Below, one piece after another: positions 17,292 through 25,491 of a stretch of DNA of 64,000 nt. The notes under the pieces were generated by a model, which made no database searches, was not told the DNA's origin, and worked only from the letters and a program-made list of their open reading frames with translations. Both the position numbers and the translations under genes were made by a program. Origin of the DNA: Mycobacterium dioxanotrophicus (lineage in GTDB: Bacteria > Actinomycetota > Actinomycetes > Mycobacteriales > Mycobacteriaceae); assembly GCF_002157835.1 (NCBI RefSeq), contig NZ_CP020809.1:1054001-1118000 (forward strand). Direction: 5' to 3'. Position 1 is the stretch's first letter. Every line of letters begins with the position of its first letter.

Positions 17292-18294
17292 GAAGAAACT
17301 CGAATACGCCGGTGCCGGTGAAGTCGATGGCTTCGCCGTTGACGGACCCGGTCATCCGGGTGGTGCCGCTCGCCTCGCACAGCACGGTCGAGCTCTCCAG
17401 GCTGACCTCGCTGGGGTGGGCCAGCCGGGCGTAGGACTGGGGTCGGAACTCGGCGTGGATGGTGTCGCCCGCCCGGGTGGCGCCGAGTTCGACCTGCTCG
17501 GGGACGCCCGGCACGTCACCGTCGATCAGCAGCCGCATCGGCGGGGGCAGGGTGCAGTCGGGCGCCCGGCCCAGCCGCCCCGACGTGCGGATGCGCACCT
17601 CCGCATGCCGGAAGATCACGGCGGGCTCGTCATGGCGCCACACGTAGAGCGCCTGCGACAGGAACCGCAACCGGTGCCGGTCGGTCATCTGCAGCAACAC
17701 CGCCGACCACGGGTCGCCGGGCTCGACCGGCAGGATGGTGCCCCACGTCCAGCCGAAGTCGTCGCCCCACCGGAACCGGCCCCAATTGTGGTCGTGATAC
17801 GCCAGGTCGGAATCCAGCCGATGCTCCCGGCCAGCGATGTGCAGCCACCCGTCGGCCCGCAGCCTTGGCACGAACAGCCACGACATCCGGCCCTGCCCGA
17901 CGGGCTGGTTGTTCACGGCGAACGGTCGGCTGACCGGGGTGAGACGCACCTCCCCGCTGACACCGGGCAGGTCGACGAGCACCTCGTAGCCGTCGGGCCG
18001 CACGGTCATGCGGTTGGCGCCGATGGCGCACGCCCCGAGATCGGCGGAGATGTCCAGGTCCGTCTCGGCGAAGCGTTCGACGGCCCCGGTCCACTGGCGG
18101 TCGTGGGCGATGACGATGACGCGCGGCACCATGCGGGTGCACCCGTTCGGGGTTTCTTCGCAGGTCAAGCTGAAGTTGATCAGGAAGCGGCCGGTGCGTC
18201 CGTGGACCACGAAGTGGTGCCACTCCTTGAAGCCTGTGGGCTGGGCGGCGGCCAGCACCGGGGCCCGCAGGAAATCACTGGCCGCCAGCGTCAT
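17284..18294 (-). CDS. CrtC/AttH-type lipocalin-like enzyme (carotenoid 1,2-hydratase-like)
   Basis: A 336-residue protein from ATG 18294 (MTLAASDFLRAPVLAAAQPT), which overlaps the upstream stop as ATGA. A GTG three codons upstream is possible. Residues EWHHFVVHGRTGRFLINFSL open the fold. The segment LAYHDHNWGRFRWGDDFGWT near residue 170 is the His-rich signature of the CrtC/AttH superfamily, whose members hydrate or cyclise unsaturated isoprenoids. A second lipocalin-like domain ends in the sequence GVFEFLHG. Together with the polyprenyl synthase and FAD enzyme it suggests terpenoid tailoring. The exact reaction is unknown. Confidence 0.75.
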   Translation of the reverse strand: MTLAASDFLRAPVLAAAQPTGFKEWHHFVVHGRTGRFLINFSLTCEETPNGCTRMVPRVIVIAHDRQWTGAVERFAETDLDISADLGACAIGANRMTVRPDGYEVLVDLPGVSGEVRLTPVSRPFAVNNQPVGQGRMSWLFVPRLRADGWLHIAGREHRLDSDLAYHDHNWGRFRWGDDFGWTWGTILPVEPGDPWSAVLLQMTDRHRLRFLSQALYVWRHDEPAVIFRHAEVRIRTSGRLGRAPDCTLPPPMRLLIDGDVPGVPEQVELGATRAGDTIHAEFRPQSYARLAHPSEVSLESSTVLCEASGTTRMTGSVNGEAIDFTGTGVFEFLHG

Positions 18295-18548
18295 CGCAGC
18301 CACCTCGCTGAGGAGTCGGGTGCCGCACCGGCCCGCGCCGGCGGCAGGGGCGGGGCGAGCCGTTCCACCCGAGCGCCCAGGGCTGCCAATCCGAGTAGCA
18401 CGTGCACGAAGTCGTCGGCGTCCCGCCGTTCGCTGCCGCCGGTGCCCAGCGTGCGGACGAGTCGGCCCAGGCCCGCCAGGCCTACCAGATAGTCGATCAG
18501 GCCGGCGTTCTCGGCCAGTGCGGGACGCGCATCGTCCAGCCTCGTCAT
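18291..18548 (-). CDS. Unrecognised 85-residue helical protein
   Basis: The protein starts MTRLDDARPALAENAGLIDY at ATG 18548, coupled by ATGA to the upstream gene, and its stop overlaps the next start the same way. Its middle, YLVGLAGLGRLVRTLG and DDFVHVLLGLAALGARVERL, is two amphipathic helices; the end is Pro/Ala-rich. I do not recognise a family. Tight coupling on both sides argues that it is translated and belongs to the operon, perhaps as a small accessory or assembly factor. Confidence 0.6.
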   Translation of the reverse strand: MTRLDDARPALAENAGLIDYLVGLAGLGRLVRTLGTGGSERRDADDFVHVLLGLAALGARVERLAPPLPPARAGAAPDSSARWLR

Positions 18549-19006
18549 GCGAACCCCTCGGGGCGCAAGCGGGCCAGCACCGGATCGTCGGCGCGCGAGG
18601 CCCCGATGATCGCGTCGGCGAGCAGCTCGATCCAGGCGGTCGGCGCGGCGGCAGGTGACGCCGGACCGTCGAGCACGTTGAGGCTCACGGTCTCCCATAC
18701 CCGCCGCAGGTTCTCGACGGCCGCGGACGTGGTCAGTGCGTCACGCAGCCGCGCCCCTTCCGGCGTCTGCGCGTAACGAACCCCCTCGGCCACCAGCAGG
18801 TCGTGCACACCGCGGGCGGCGGCGGGGTTGCCGAGCACCGCACGCCGCGCCCCGAGCAGCAGCTCGTACACCGCCCGCTCGTGCCCGCAGGCGTTCTGCG
18901 GCGGGGCGGGCAGCAGCTGCGGAGCGCTGCGCTCGACGAGGTCCAGCGTCAGGGCCCGGATCCGGTCCAACTCGGCAAGCATGCCGACCAGGGTTTCGGG
19001 CGTCAT
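18545..19006 (-). CDS. Unrecognised 153-residue helical protein
   Basis: From ATG 19006 (MTPETLVGMLAELDRIRALT), overlapping the polyprenyl synthase stop as ATGA. The sequence is mostly helical and Ala/Leu-rich: LVERSAPQLLPAPP, ERAVYELLLGARRAVLG, LVAEGVRYAQTPEGARL and AVENLRRVWETVSLNVL. No catalytic motif or membrane segment is visible. A longer in-frame start reaching 19177 would run antisense-free through the synthase gene and is not supported. Position between the synthase and the CrtC-like gene suggests a role in the same pathway or particle. Confidence 0.6.
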   Translation of the reverse strand: MTPETLVGMLAELDRIRALTLDLVERSAPQLLPAPPQNACGHERAVYELLLGARRAVLGNPAAARGVHDLLVAEGVRYAQTPEGARLRDALTTSAAVENLRRVWETVSLNVLDGPASPAAAPTAWIELLADAIIGASRADDPVLARLRPEGFA

Positions 19007-20175
19007 CGCGTGCGCCCGTGCACGTAGGCGACCAGGTCCGTGAGCATGTCGCGGTGCTGACTCGGCGGCAACCAGTCGAGGCCGGCCAGCACGGCCGCGG
19101 CGTCGCGCGCGTGGCCTGCCGCGACGTCGCGGGCGTGGGCGAGTGACCCGGTCTGGTGTAGCAGGCGGTACAGCCACCGGATGTCGTCGAGCGTCTTGGC
19201 CTCTGCATCGCGGCGGCCCAGCACTTGCGCCGCGATCGCGTCACGCCCGAAGCGGGACAGCTCGCCGCGGGCGGTGAGCCGGTCGAGCAGTTCGGCCAGC
19301 CCCAGCTCACCCCCGGCGGCGCTCGGGCGGCGCTTGAACAGGATGGCCACGGCGCGTTCGCGGTCCTCGGCGTCGGCGCGACGCAACGCGTGCAGCACCA
19401 TCAACGTCCGCTTGCCCTCCCACAGGTCGCCGCCGATCTCCTTGCCATAGTCCTGCGGATCGGCCCGCAGGTTCAGCAGATCGTCGGTGATCTGGAATGC
19501 CGCACCGAGATGGCGGCCCAGGACTTCCAGCGGTGCCAGCCGGTCGCCACCGCCGCCTGCGGCGATCACCCCGGCCTGCAGCGGGGTGATGAACGAGTAC
19601 CAGCTGGTCTTGAGCTCCACCATGCGCAGGTAGTCGGCGTCGTCCAAGCGCCAGACGTTGGACCGTACCCATTCCAGCTCGATGGCCTGGCCCTCGACGG
19701 TCTGGCGGGTCATGTGGGCGACGGCCCGCAGGACCCGCAGCGCCGGGCCGAGCCCGATGCGTTCCACATTGTCGAGGAGCGGTTGCAGTGACAGTGACAG
19801 CATGGCGTCGCCGACGTTGACGGCGATGGGGATGCCGTGGTCGATGTGCAGGGTGGGACGGCCGCGCCGGCGCCACGAATCGTCCTCGATGTCGTCGTGG
19901 ATGAGGAAGGCGTTGTGGTAGAGCTCCAAGGTCGCGGCGGTCGGCAGGACGGCATCGAGATGGCCGCCGAGCCCGAGACACGTCGCGATGCTCAGGGCAG
20001 GCCGCAGGGCCTTGCCACCGCGCAACGGGTAGTCGAGGATCAGCTCCCGCAGTCCGCTCGTGCCGTGATCGCTTGGGCCGTACAGTCTTTCGATCTCTCC
20101 GTCGCACGCCTGCTTGCACCGGGCGAGGTAGTCGTCGAGTCCCGATGTCTGCGGCAGTTCAGCGACGGCAGGCAT
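19003..20175 (-). CDS. Polyprenyl diphosphate synthase (trans-isoprenyl type)
   Basis: A 390-residue protein from ATG 20175 (MPAVAELPQTSGLDDYLARC). LRGGKALRPALSIATCLG near residue 52 binds diphosphate. The first Asp-rich motif is IHDDIEDDSWRRRGRPTLH (DDxxD at 94-98). The second reads FQITDDLLNLRAD (231 on), DDxxN rather than DDxxD, as in some geranylgeranyl diphosphate synthases; KRTLMVLHAL follows. It elongates allylic diphosphates with isopentenyl diphosphate; chain length cannot be told by eye. It starts 7 bp after the shell-like gene stop, so the two are co-translated neighbours. A longer frame to 20289 runs into that gene and is rejected. Confidence 0.9.
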   Translation of the reverse strand: MPAVAELPQTSGLDDYLARCKQACDGEIERLYGPSDHGTSGLRELILDYPLRGGKALRPALSIATCLGLGGHLDAVLPTAATLELYHNAFLIHDDIEDDSWRRRGRPTLHIDHGIPIAVNVGDAMLSLSLQPLLDNVERIGLGPALRVLRAVAHMTRQTVEGQAIELEWVRSNVWRLDDADYLRMVELKTSWYSFITPLQAGVIAAGGGGDRLAPLEVLGRHLGAAFQITDDLLNLRADPQDYGKEIGGDLWEGKRTLMVLHALRRADAEDRERAVAILFKRRPSAAGGELGLAELLDRLTARGELSRFGRDAIAAQVLGRRDAEAKTLDDIRWLYRLLHQTGSLAHARDVAAGHARDAAAVLAGLDWLPPSQHRDMLTDLVAYVHGRTR

Positions 20176-20182
20176 GGGCGGA

Positions 20183-20926
20183 TCAGAAAGCGATGCCGAC
20201 GACGCCGCGCGGATCCTTGATCCGCAGCACGTACCGGATCCGCACCGCCAGTTCGATCGCGCCGTCTGCGTTCTCGCCGATGACCTCAAGGCTGGGCGCG
20301 ACGGCGACGGCGAGGTCCACCGGCTCCTCGCCAGGAGACGCCGTCGCGGCCGCCCCCTGTGCGATGCGTTGCCGACGGCCCAGCATGATCATCCTGGTTC
20401 CGTCGACGCGGTAGACGCCGGTGACAGCGGCCGCCTTGAGCACGGCCTCGGCGATGTCCTCTCCGCTCTCGATGTGGTTGAGCCGCTTGAGGCCGTCGGT
20501 GCTGAGGAACAAGCACGACGGTGCCCGGTACCCGGCCGTCTCGACTTTGGCCCGGGCGTCGACGAGGGTGTCCAACAAGTCCTGCGTGGTGGTGCCTGCC
20601 GTCTTCAGCGGTTTGGGGTTCTCGGCTCGTAGCTTTGCCAGGACCGCGGTGTCGATCCTCGCGGCGAGCTCGACGGTCTTCGCCATCAGGACCGCCAGCA
20701 GCGGATCCGGCGTCGGCGCGCCCGCCTGCGCGAGTGTCACCGCGAACTTCTCGTTGAGGGTGTCGACCTCGAGAAAGCCCGGCGGAATGGTGTCGCTGCG
20801 GACCCAGGTCTGCCCGGGATCGCCGGTGTCCCAGTGCGGGATCGCCTGCCAGGCAACGCTGGTCTGTTCGAACGTCTCGCGTACGGCCCGGTCGGCCACG
20901 GCCAACCGCTCGGCGCTCAGGTACAT
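20183..20926 (-). CDS. Encapsulin-like HK97-fold shell protein (candidate)
   Basis: A 247-residue protein starting MYLSAERLAVADRAVRETFE. By eye its order of elements parallels family 1 encapsulins and HK97 capsid proteins. An N-terminal helix (1-25) and extended loop come first, then a spine helix PDPLLAVLMAKTVELAARID (73-92), the helix DLLDTLVDARAKVETAG (116-132), the strand YRAPSCLFLSTDGLKRL (133-149) like the capsid A-domain, VTGVYRVDGTRMIMLG (168-183), and the C-terminal beta segments VDLAVAVAPSLEVIG and AVRIRYVLRIKDPRG. No portal, terminase or protease gene is near, so this is not a prophage. It would form a compartment for the downstream terpenoid enzymes. Structure prediction is needed to confirm it. 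Confidence 0.6.
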   Translation of the reverse strand: MYLSAERLAVADRAVRETFEQTSVAWQAIPHWDTGDPGQTWVRSDTIPPGFLEVDTLNEKFAVTLAQAGAPTPDPLLAVLMAKTVELAARIDTAVLAKLRAENPKPLKTAGTTTQDLLDTLVDARAKVETAGYRAPSCLFLSTDGLKRLNHIESGEDIAEAVLKAAAVTGVYRVDGTRMIMLGRRQRIAQGAAATASPGEEPVDLAVAVAPSLEVIGENADGAIELAVRIRYVLRIKDPRGVVGIAF

Positions 20927-21001
20927 GGGCTGCGACCCCCTCGACGAGTGTGGTCCAAATCATGGCAGAGGACCCGGGCCGTCGAGGGCCGATTGACGCA
21001 G

Positions 21002-24000
21002 CTACTTCTGCGCGAGTGCGACGTCCTGACCAGGGGACATGTCGCCGCGGGCGACGGCATCGCAGTGCGCGAGGTGCAGCGTGGCGACGGTGTCCTCGGG
21101 CAGCAGCAGGCGGCATTTTTCGAACGCGGCCCGCGCCCGCGCCGCGTCGCCCGCGTCGAACAGGCCGAACGCCTCGTCGAACATCGGTGCCGCCGCGCGT
21201 TTCGCGTCCCGCAGCGGGGCCGGATCCTCGTCGTACACCTCGTAGATGGTCACCGGCCGGCGCCGGTTGACCACCATCACGCGCTCCATCCGGCGGATCG
21301 CGAACTGGCCTCGCGCGGCGAGGCGCGCGTAGGTCGCGTCGGAGATGAGCAGCGCGGTGCCGTAACGCTTGTTGGTGCTCTCGATACGTGCGGCGACGTT
21401 CACGGCGTCGCCGATGATGGTCAGGACCATGCGGTTGACGCCGCCGACCAGGCCCACCCCGACCGGCCCGGTGTTGATGCCGATGCCGACCTGCAGCTCT
21501 TCCGATCCGTGCGCGAGCCGGTCGCGGTTGTGCTCACGCAGCGACCGCAGCATCGCCAGGCCGCCTCGGACGGCGTCGGTTTCGGATTCGAACACCGCGA
21601 CGATCTCGTCACCGCGGACGTCCTGGATCATGCCGTTGCAGCTGATGATCGGCAGCTCGACGGCGCGCAGGAACCCCATCGCCAGATTGCTGGCGTCGGA
21701 GACGTTCATGTCCTCCAAAAGGGTTGTGTAGCCTCGGATGTCGGAGATCAGCACGGTCATCTCCCGCTCGACGCGGTAGCCGCTGTGCACGCGGCGCAGA
21801 TCGTCGATGTCGAGGATGCGCAGCAGCTCGTTGGGCACGAACTTGGACTGCGCATCCATCAGGGAACGGCGGTATTCGTCGGCGGCCTGCAGCTGCGCCT
21901 CGAGCTGGAAGTTCCACATGGGCGCGGCGGCCTGGTCGCACACGAACGAGACGGCTTCTTCGTGATGTGCGCCGAAATGTTGTGCTGGGTCGCCATGTTC
22001 GGCATAGACCATGCCGATGATGTTGTCCTGCAGGCGAATCGGTGCGGCCAGTGCCGACGGCACCGGGCGGCGCATGCCGTTCGGCCCGGGCCGCCGGCTC
22101 GAGTCGGCGGCCACGATCAGCGGCGTGCCGCAGTCGACGACGCGGCGCACCAGGGTGCGGTCGTAGGCCACTTCGGTCCATGGCCCGTCGACGGTCGTGA
22201 TCTCGCCGCCGTCGAGCACGGTCCGCACACTGAGATGCTCCGGCTCACCGGTGAGCAGCAGGACGCGGTGGGCACCGGTGGTGTCGGCGACGGTCCGAAG
22301 CACGATATCGGCCAGACTGTCCGCGCTGCGCGCCGCGGACAGGGCCCGTGCCAGATGGTGGGCGCCGGCCGGATCGATTCCTGCCGAATCCGGCGTGACG
22401 AGGTCGCGGCTGAGCAGCCACGGATGGGCGTGGGCCAGCCGCTCGGTGCGCAGCGTGAGCCCCAGAGTCGAGAACCGCTGATATGCCGTGCGCAGCATGT
22501 GCTCGCTGAGCCGGTTGCGGCCGGTGTCGGCGTAGAGGATGGCGGCTTCCTCGTGGGCCGCCGCGGCGATCAGCGGCAGCTGGTGCTCGTCGGCCAGTTC
22601 CATGGCGCGGTGCAGGGCGAGTTCGGCGGTCTGGTGCCTGCCGCGGGCGTGTGCCCAGGTGCCTTCGATCAGCGCGCAGGGCGCCGCGTAGTTGGCGGGG
22701 GATTCGGCCGCCCACTTGCGATGCAGTGCCAGGGCGCGGTGTGCGCAGCTGCGGGTCGACCGGGCGTTCGGTGCGACGTGGATGCGGCTCAGCGCGCTCG
22801 TCAGGTGTACGAGCTGCATGATGGCGGTGCCCTCCATGCCTGCGATGTGTGCCAGTGCGTCGTCGGCGACCTCGACGGCCCCGGCGTAGTCACCGGCCCA
22901 GAAGTGCAGGCCGAGGCGCATCGTCGCGGCCGCCCCGAGGGCCACCTCGTCGCCTTCGCGGCGGGCCGCGGGTAGGGCCACCCGCTCGTCGTAACCACTC
23001 TCGCCGGCCAGCAGGAACGGATCCTCGCTGCGCCCCATCATGTTCAGGCAGATCTGCTGGACGGCTTGGCACAGGCCACGGGGGACCGGCTGCGACCAGA
23101 TCTCGGGGATCAGGGTCTGGGCGAGTTCGTCGATCTCCGCCAGTGGCCGGCCGATCCAGAAGTACTGCGAAAGTAGTACGGCGCCAAGGAATCCCGCGTA
23201 TTCCTGGTCGCCGTGGTCGAGTGCCTCGGTCACCGCGTCGCGTAGTTGACCGAAGCCGTCGCGCAGTGGGTGGCGCCAGTGCCGGATGAAGTTCAGGTGC
23301 ATGAACAACGTCTCCGGCCGGGCGTCGCGGAACTCGGGTCTTTCGGTGAGCAGCAGTGCGGTCTCACCGAACCGTTGCGCGCCTGCGCGGTCCCCGGTCA
23401 GCACCAGCAGCACTCCGTAGCTGACGAGCACCAGGGGCAGTGACGGGGTGTGGCCGTGCGCGAGGGTCAGGTCCAGTTGCTTGCGCACGATGAGGGGAAA
23501 CAGGTTGGGCCGCGCGATGTAGGACAGGCTGCGCAGTTCGGCGAGGATGCGCTGGATCTCCACCACCCGCCGGTCCGCACACCGGGGCAACTGCAGCAGC
23601 TGGTCGGTGCTCCAGTGCCGCACCGTGAAGCGCATCCGCAAGAGCGCGTTGGCCATTCGTGGTTTGCCCGCGTCACGCGGCAGCGGCTCACCCAGCTCGT
23701 CGAGTGCCTGCAACCCGGTGTCGAGCGCCTCCTGCAGCCTGTTCTGCGCCATCCGTCCCTTGAGCCGCAGGTAGGCCAGCCGGCTGCGATCGGCCGGTTC
23801 GCGCAAGGCGGTCTCGGCCTCGTCGAGCAGTGTGTGCAGCGCTGCCACGTCGCCGACCAGCAGCGCGGCCTCGGCCGCCTCGAGCTGCAGTTCCCGCGCG
23901 ATGTCGAAGTGCCGGGTCCAACGCTCGTCGCCCAGGAGATCGAGCCCGTTGCGGCAGTACGTCAACGCCAAGGGGAATGACGCCTGCGCCCGGGCCTTGC

Positions 24001-25381
24001 GCGCTGCGCGCCGCAGCACGTCGACGAACCGGATGCGCTCGGCGTCGTCGGCCAGCGCGTGTCCGCCGATGCCGAGGTGCCGGGCGGCCTCGAACAGGCG
24101 CGCGTCGCCCAGCTCGACGAGTTGCCTACCGATCCGCAGGTGCGTCTCGCGTGCGACATCGTCGGAGAGGTTTTCGCGGGCCGCCTCGGCAACGCGGTCG
24201 TGGCTGAACCGGTAGCGGGCGTCGTGGCTGATCGTGTTGGCGATCCGCTGACCGCGGCTGTCGACGGCTTCGAGCAGTCTCAGCTCCAGGGCCGACCACA
24301 GTGCCTGCGCGACGACGTCGGTGGGCTGCGCGGCTGCCGTCGTCGCGTCGGCGAGGTCGAACTCACCCCCGATGCAGGTCAGCGTGCTCAGCACGGCGCG
24401 GTCTGCCGGGCGCAGCTGGTCGAGGTAGCGGTTGAGGAACTCGGCGGCGGAGTCGGTCACCTCGATCGAGGACAACACCCGCAGGTCCCAGCTCGGTCGC
24501 CCGCTCGCGCCGACCGGGGTGAGCGCACCTTCGCGCTGGGCGCGATACAGCAGCTGGCGCACCTGCAGCGGATTGCCGCCGGTGCGGTGATGGAATTCGG
24601 CGGCCACGTCGCCGAGTTCGACGCCGCGGCCGCAGACGGCGGCCAGCAGCTCTTCGACGGTGTCGCGGGACAGCGGCGCGAGCCGGATGCTGGACAACCC
24701 GGCCGTGGGCAGGCCGGCGCCGTTGGGATCGAATTCGCCGGCCCGGTGCGCGCCGAGCACCAGCACGTTGCGCAACGACACCGCGAGTAGCTCGGAGAGC
24801 ATCAGCAGCGAATCGTGGTCGGCCCATTGCAGATCGTCGACCGCGAGCACCACCGGCCGGTAGGAGGCGGTTTCGGAGATCAACCTGATGGCGGCGCGGT
24901 GCAGCCGGCGGCGAGGATCGGAGGGCTCGCGGTCGCCGGTTGCCGGCGGCTGCCCGAGCACCTGCCCCAGGTCGGGGACGAGCTCGGACAGGACGCCGGA
25001 CAGCGCGGCCATTCCGTTGGCGAGGTCGGCCCGCCAGCTGTCCCGTTCGGCCGGGCCGGTGGTCTCCATGGTGTGCACGATGGAGCTGAAGGCGTCTCCC
25101 AGTGCCGCATAGGGCGCCGGGGCGCCGTCGCGGCACCGGCCGTAGGCGAAGACACAGTTGCGGTCGGCAAGCTCGACACCGAAGGCCTGTATGAGGGTCG
25201 ATTTGCCCACCCCGGGGGCACCGCTGACCAGGACACACCGGCCGCCGTTGCGTTCGGCGTCGGTGATGGCGGCGCGCAGCGCGGTCGACTCCGCGGCCCG
25301 TCCGACGACGCGGCCGTCGAGGTCGAGTACCGGAGCGGTCACGGCCACCGTTCCTTCCGCCCCCCGCAAACGTGCACTCAT
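21002..25381 (-). CDS. Large AAA ATPase-TPR-GAF protein with C-terminal class III nucleotide cyclase
   Basis: A 1459-residue protein if it starts at ATG 25381 (MSARLRGAEGTVAVTAPVLD); a TTG at 25465 gives a longer, less likely form. Near residue 50 the AAA_16-type ATPase begins, with Walker A SGAPGVGKSTLIQ and Walker B VVLAVDDLQWAD. A long helical repeat region follows, then a GAF-like segment. The C-terminal cyclase domain has ISDIRGYTTLLEDM and QDVRGDEIVAVF for the two metal Asp residues, and IIGDAVNVAARIE for the transition-state Asn and Arg. Thr in place of the substrate-specifying Asp (LTIIGDAVN) is a class IIIb feature. It ends 75 bp upstream of the shell-like gene on the same strand. 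Confidence 0.88.
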   Translation of the reverse strand: MSARLRGAEGTVAVTAPVLDLDGRVVGRAAESTALRAAITDAERNGGRCVLVSGAPGVGKSTLIQAFGVELADRNCVFAYGRCRDGAPAPYAALGDAFSSIVHTMETTGPAERDSWRADLANGMAALSGVLSELVPDLGQVLGQPPATGDREPSDPRRRLHRAAIRLISETASYRPVVLAVDDLQWADHDSLLMLSELLAVSLRNVLVLGAHRAGEFDPNGAGLPTAGLSSIRLAPLSRDTVEELLAAVCGRGVELGDVAAEFHHRTGGNPLQVRQLLYRAQREGALTPVGASGRPSWDLRVLSSIEVTDSAAEFLNRYLDQLRPADRAVLSTLTCIGGEFDLADATTAAAQPTDVVAQALWSALELRLLEAVDSRGQRIANTISHDARYRFSHDRVAEAARENLSDDVARETHLRIGRQLVELGDARLFEAARHLGIGGHALADDAERIRFVDVLRRAARKARAQASFPLALTYCRNGLDLLGDERWTRHFDIARELQLEAAEAALLVGDVAALHTLLDEAETALREPADRSRLAYLRLKGRMAQNRLQEALDTGLQALDELGEPLPRDAGKPRMANALLRMRFTVRHWSTDQLLQLPRCADRRVVEIQRILAELRSLSYIARPNLFPLIVRKQLDLTLAHGHTPSLPLVLVSYGVLLVLTGDRAGAQRFGETALLLTERPEFRDARPETLFMHLNFIRHWRHPLRDGFGQLRDAVTEALDHGDQEYAGFLGAVLLSQYFWIGRPLAEIDELAQTLIPEIWSQPVPRGLCQAVQQICLNMMGRSEDPFLLAGESGYDERVALPAARREGDEVALGAAATMRLGLHFWAGDYAGAVEVADDALAHIAGMEGTAIMQLVHLTSALSRIHVAPNARSTRSCAHRALALHRKWAAESPANYAAPCALIEGTWAHARGRHQTAELALHRAMELADEHQLPLIAAAAHEEAAILYADTGRNRLSEHMLRTAYQRFSTLGLTLRTERLAHAHPWLLSRDLVTPDSAGIDPAGAHHLARALSAARSADSLADIVLRTVADTTGAHRVLLLTGEPEHLSVRTVLDGGEITTVDGPWTEVAYDRTLVRRVVDCGTPLIVAADSSRRPGPNGMRRPVPSALAAPIRLQDNIIGMVYAEHGDPAQHFGAHHEEAVSFVCDQAAAPMWNFQLEAQLQAADEYRRSLMDAQSKFVPNELLRILDIDDLRRVHSGYRVEREMTVLISDIRGYTTLLEDMNVSDASNLAMGFLRAVELPIISCNGMIQDVRGDEIVAVFESETDAVRGGLAMLRSLREHNRDRLAHGSEELQVGIGINTGPVGVGLVGGVNRMVLTIIGDAVNVAARIESTNKRYGTALLISDATYARLAARGQFAIRRMERVMVVNRRRPVTIYEVYDEDPAPLRDAKRAAAPMFDEAFGLFDAGDAARARAAFEKCRLLLPEDTVATLHLAHCDAVARGDMSPGQDVALAQK

Positions 25382-25458
25382 CGTAGTGAGCCAGGCCCGC
25401 TGGAGTGCGGCGATGAGAAACCTCGTGGAAGCCTGCCGTGAGTTGCACCACACGCCTT

Positions 25459-25490
25459 GGAACAAAGTTCAAAATTTGTAACACTGTTCC
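25459..25490. promoter_or_regulatory. Nested inverted repeat directly upstream of the mpaB-like start
   Basis: GGAACA (25459-25464) and TGTTCC (25485-25490) form the outer arms, and ACAAA (25462-25466) and TTTGT (25475-25479) the inner arms. The outer right arm ends one base before the ATG at 25492. The site is a candidate operator for the TetR protein encoded two genes downstream, and lies in the divergent gap shared with the cyclase gene. Confidence 0.4.
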
Positions 25491-25491
25491 T

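Noticed and set aside
20183..20926. Prophage capsid gene
   Set aside because: The protein resembles an HK97-type fold, but no portal, terminase, protease, tail, integrase or attachment-site sequence is near, and the neighbours are terpenoid enzymes.
20834..22975. 713-codon open frame on the plus strand
   Set aside because: Antisense to the ATPase/cyclase gene, which carries intact cyclase motifs. No recognisable domains in the plus-strand product.
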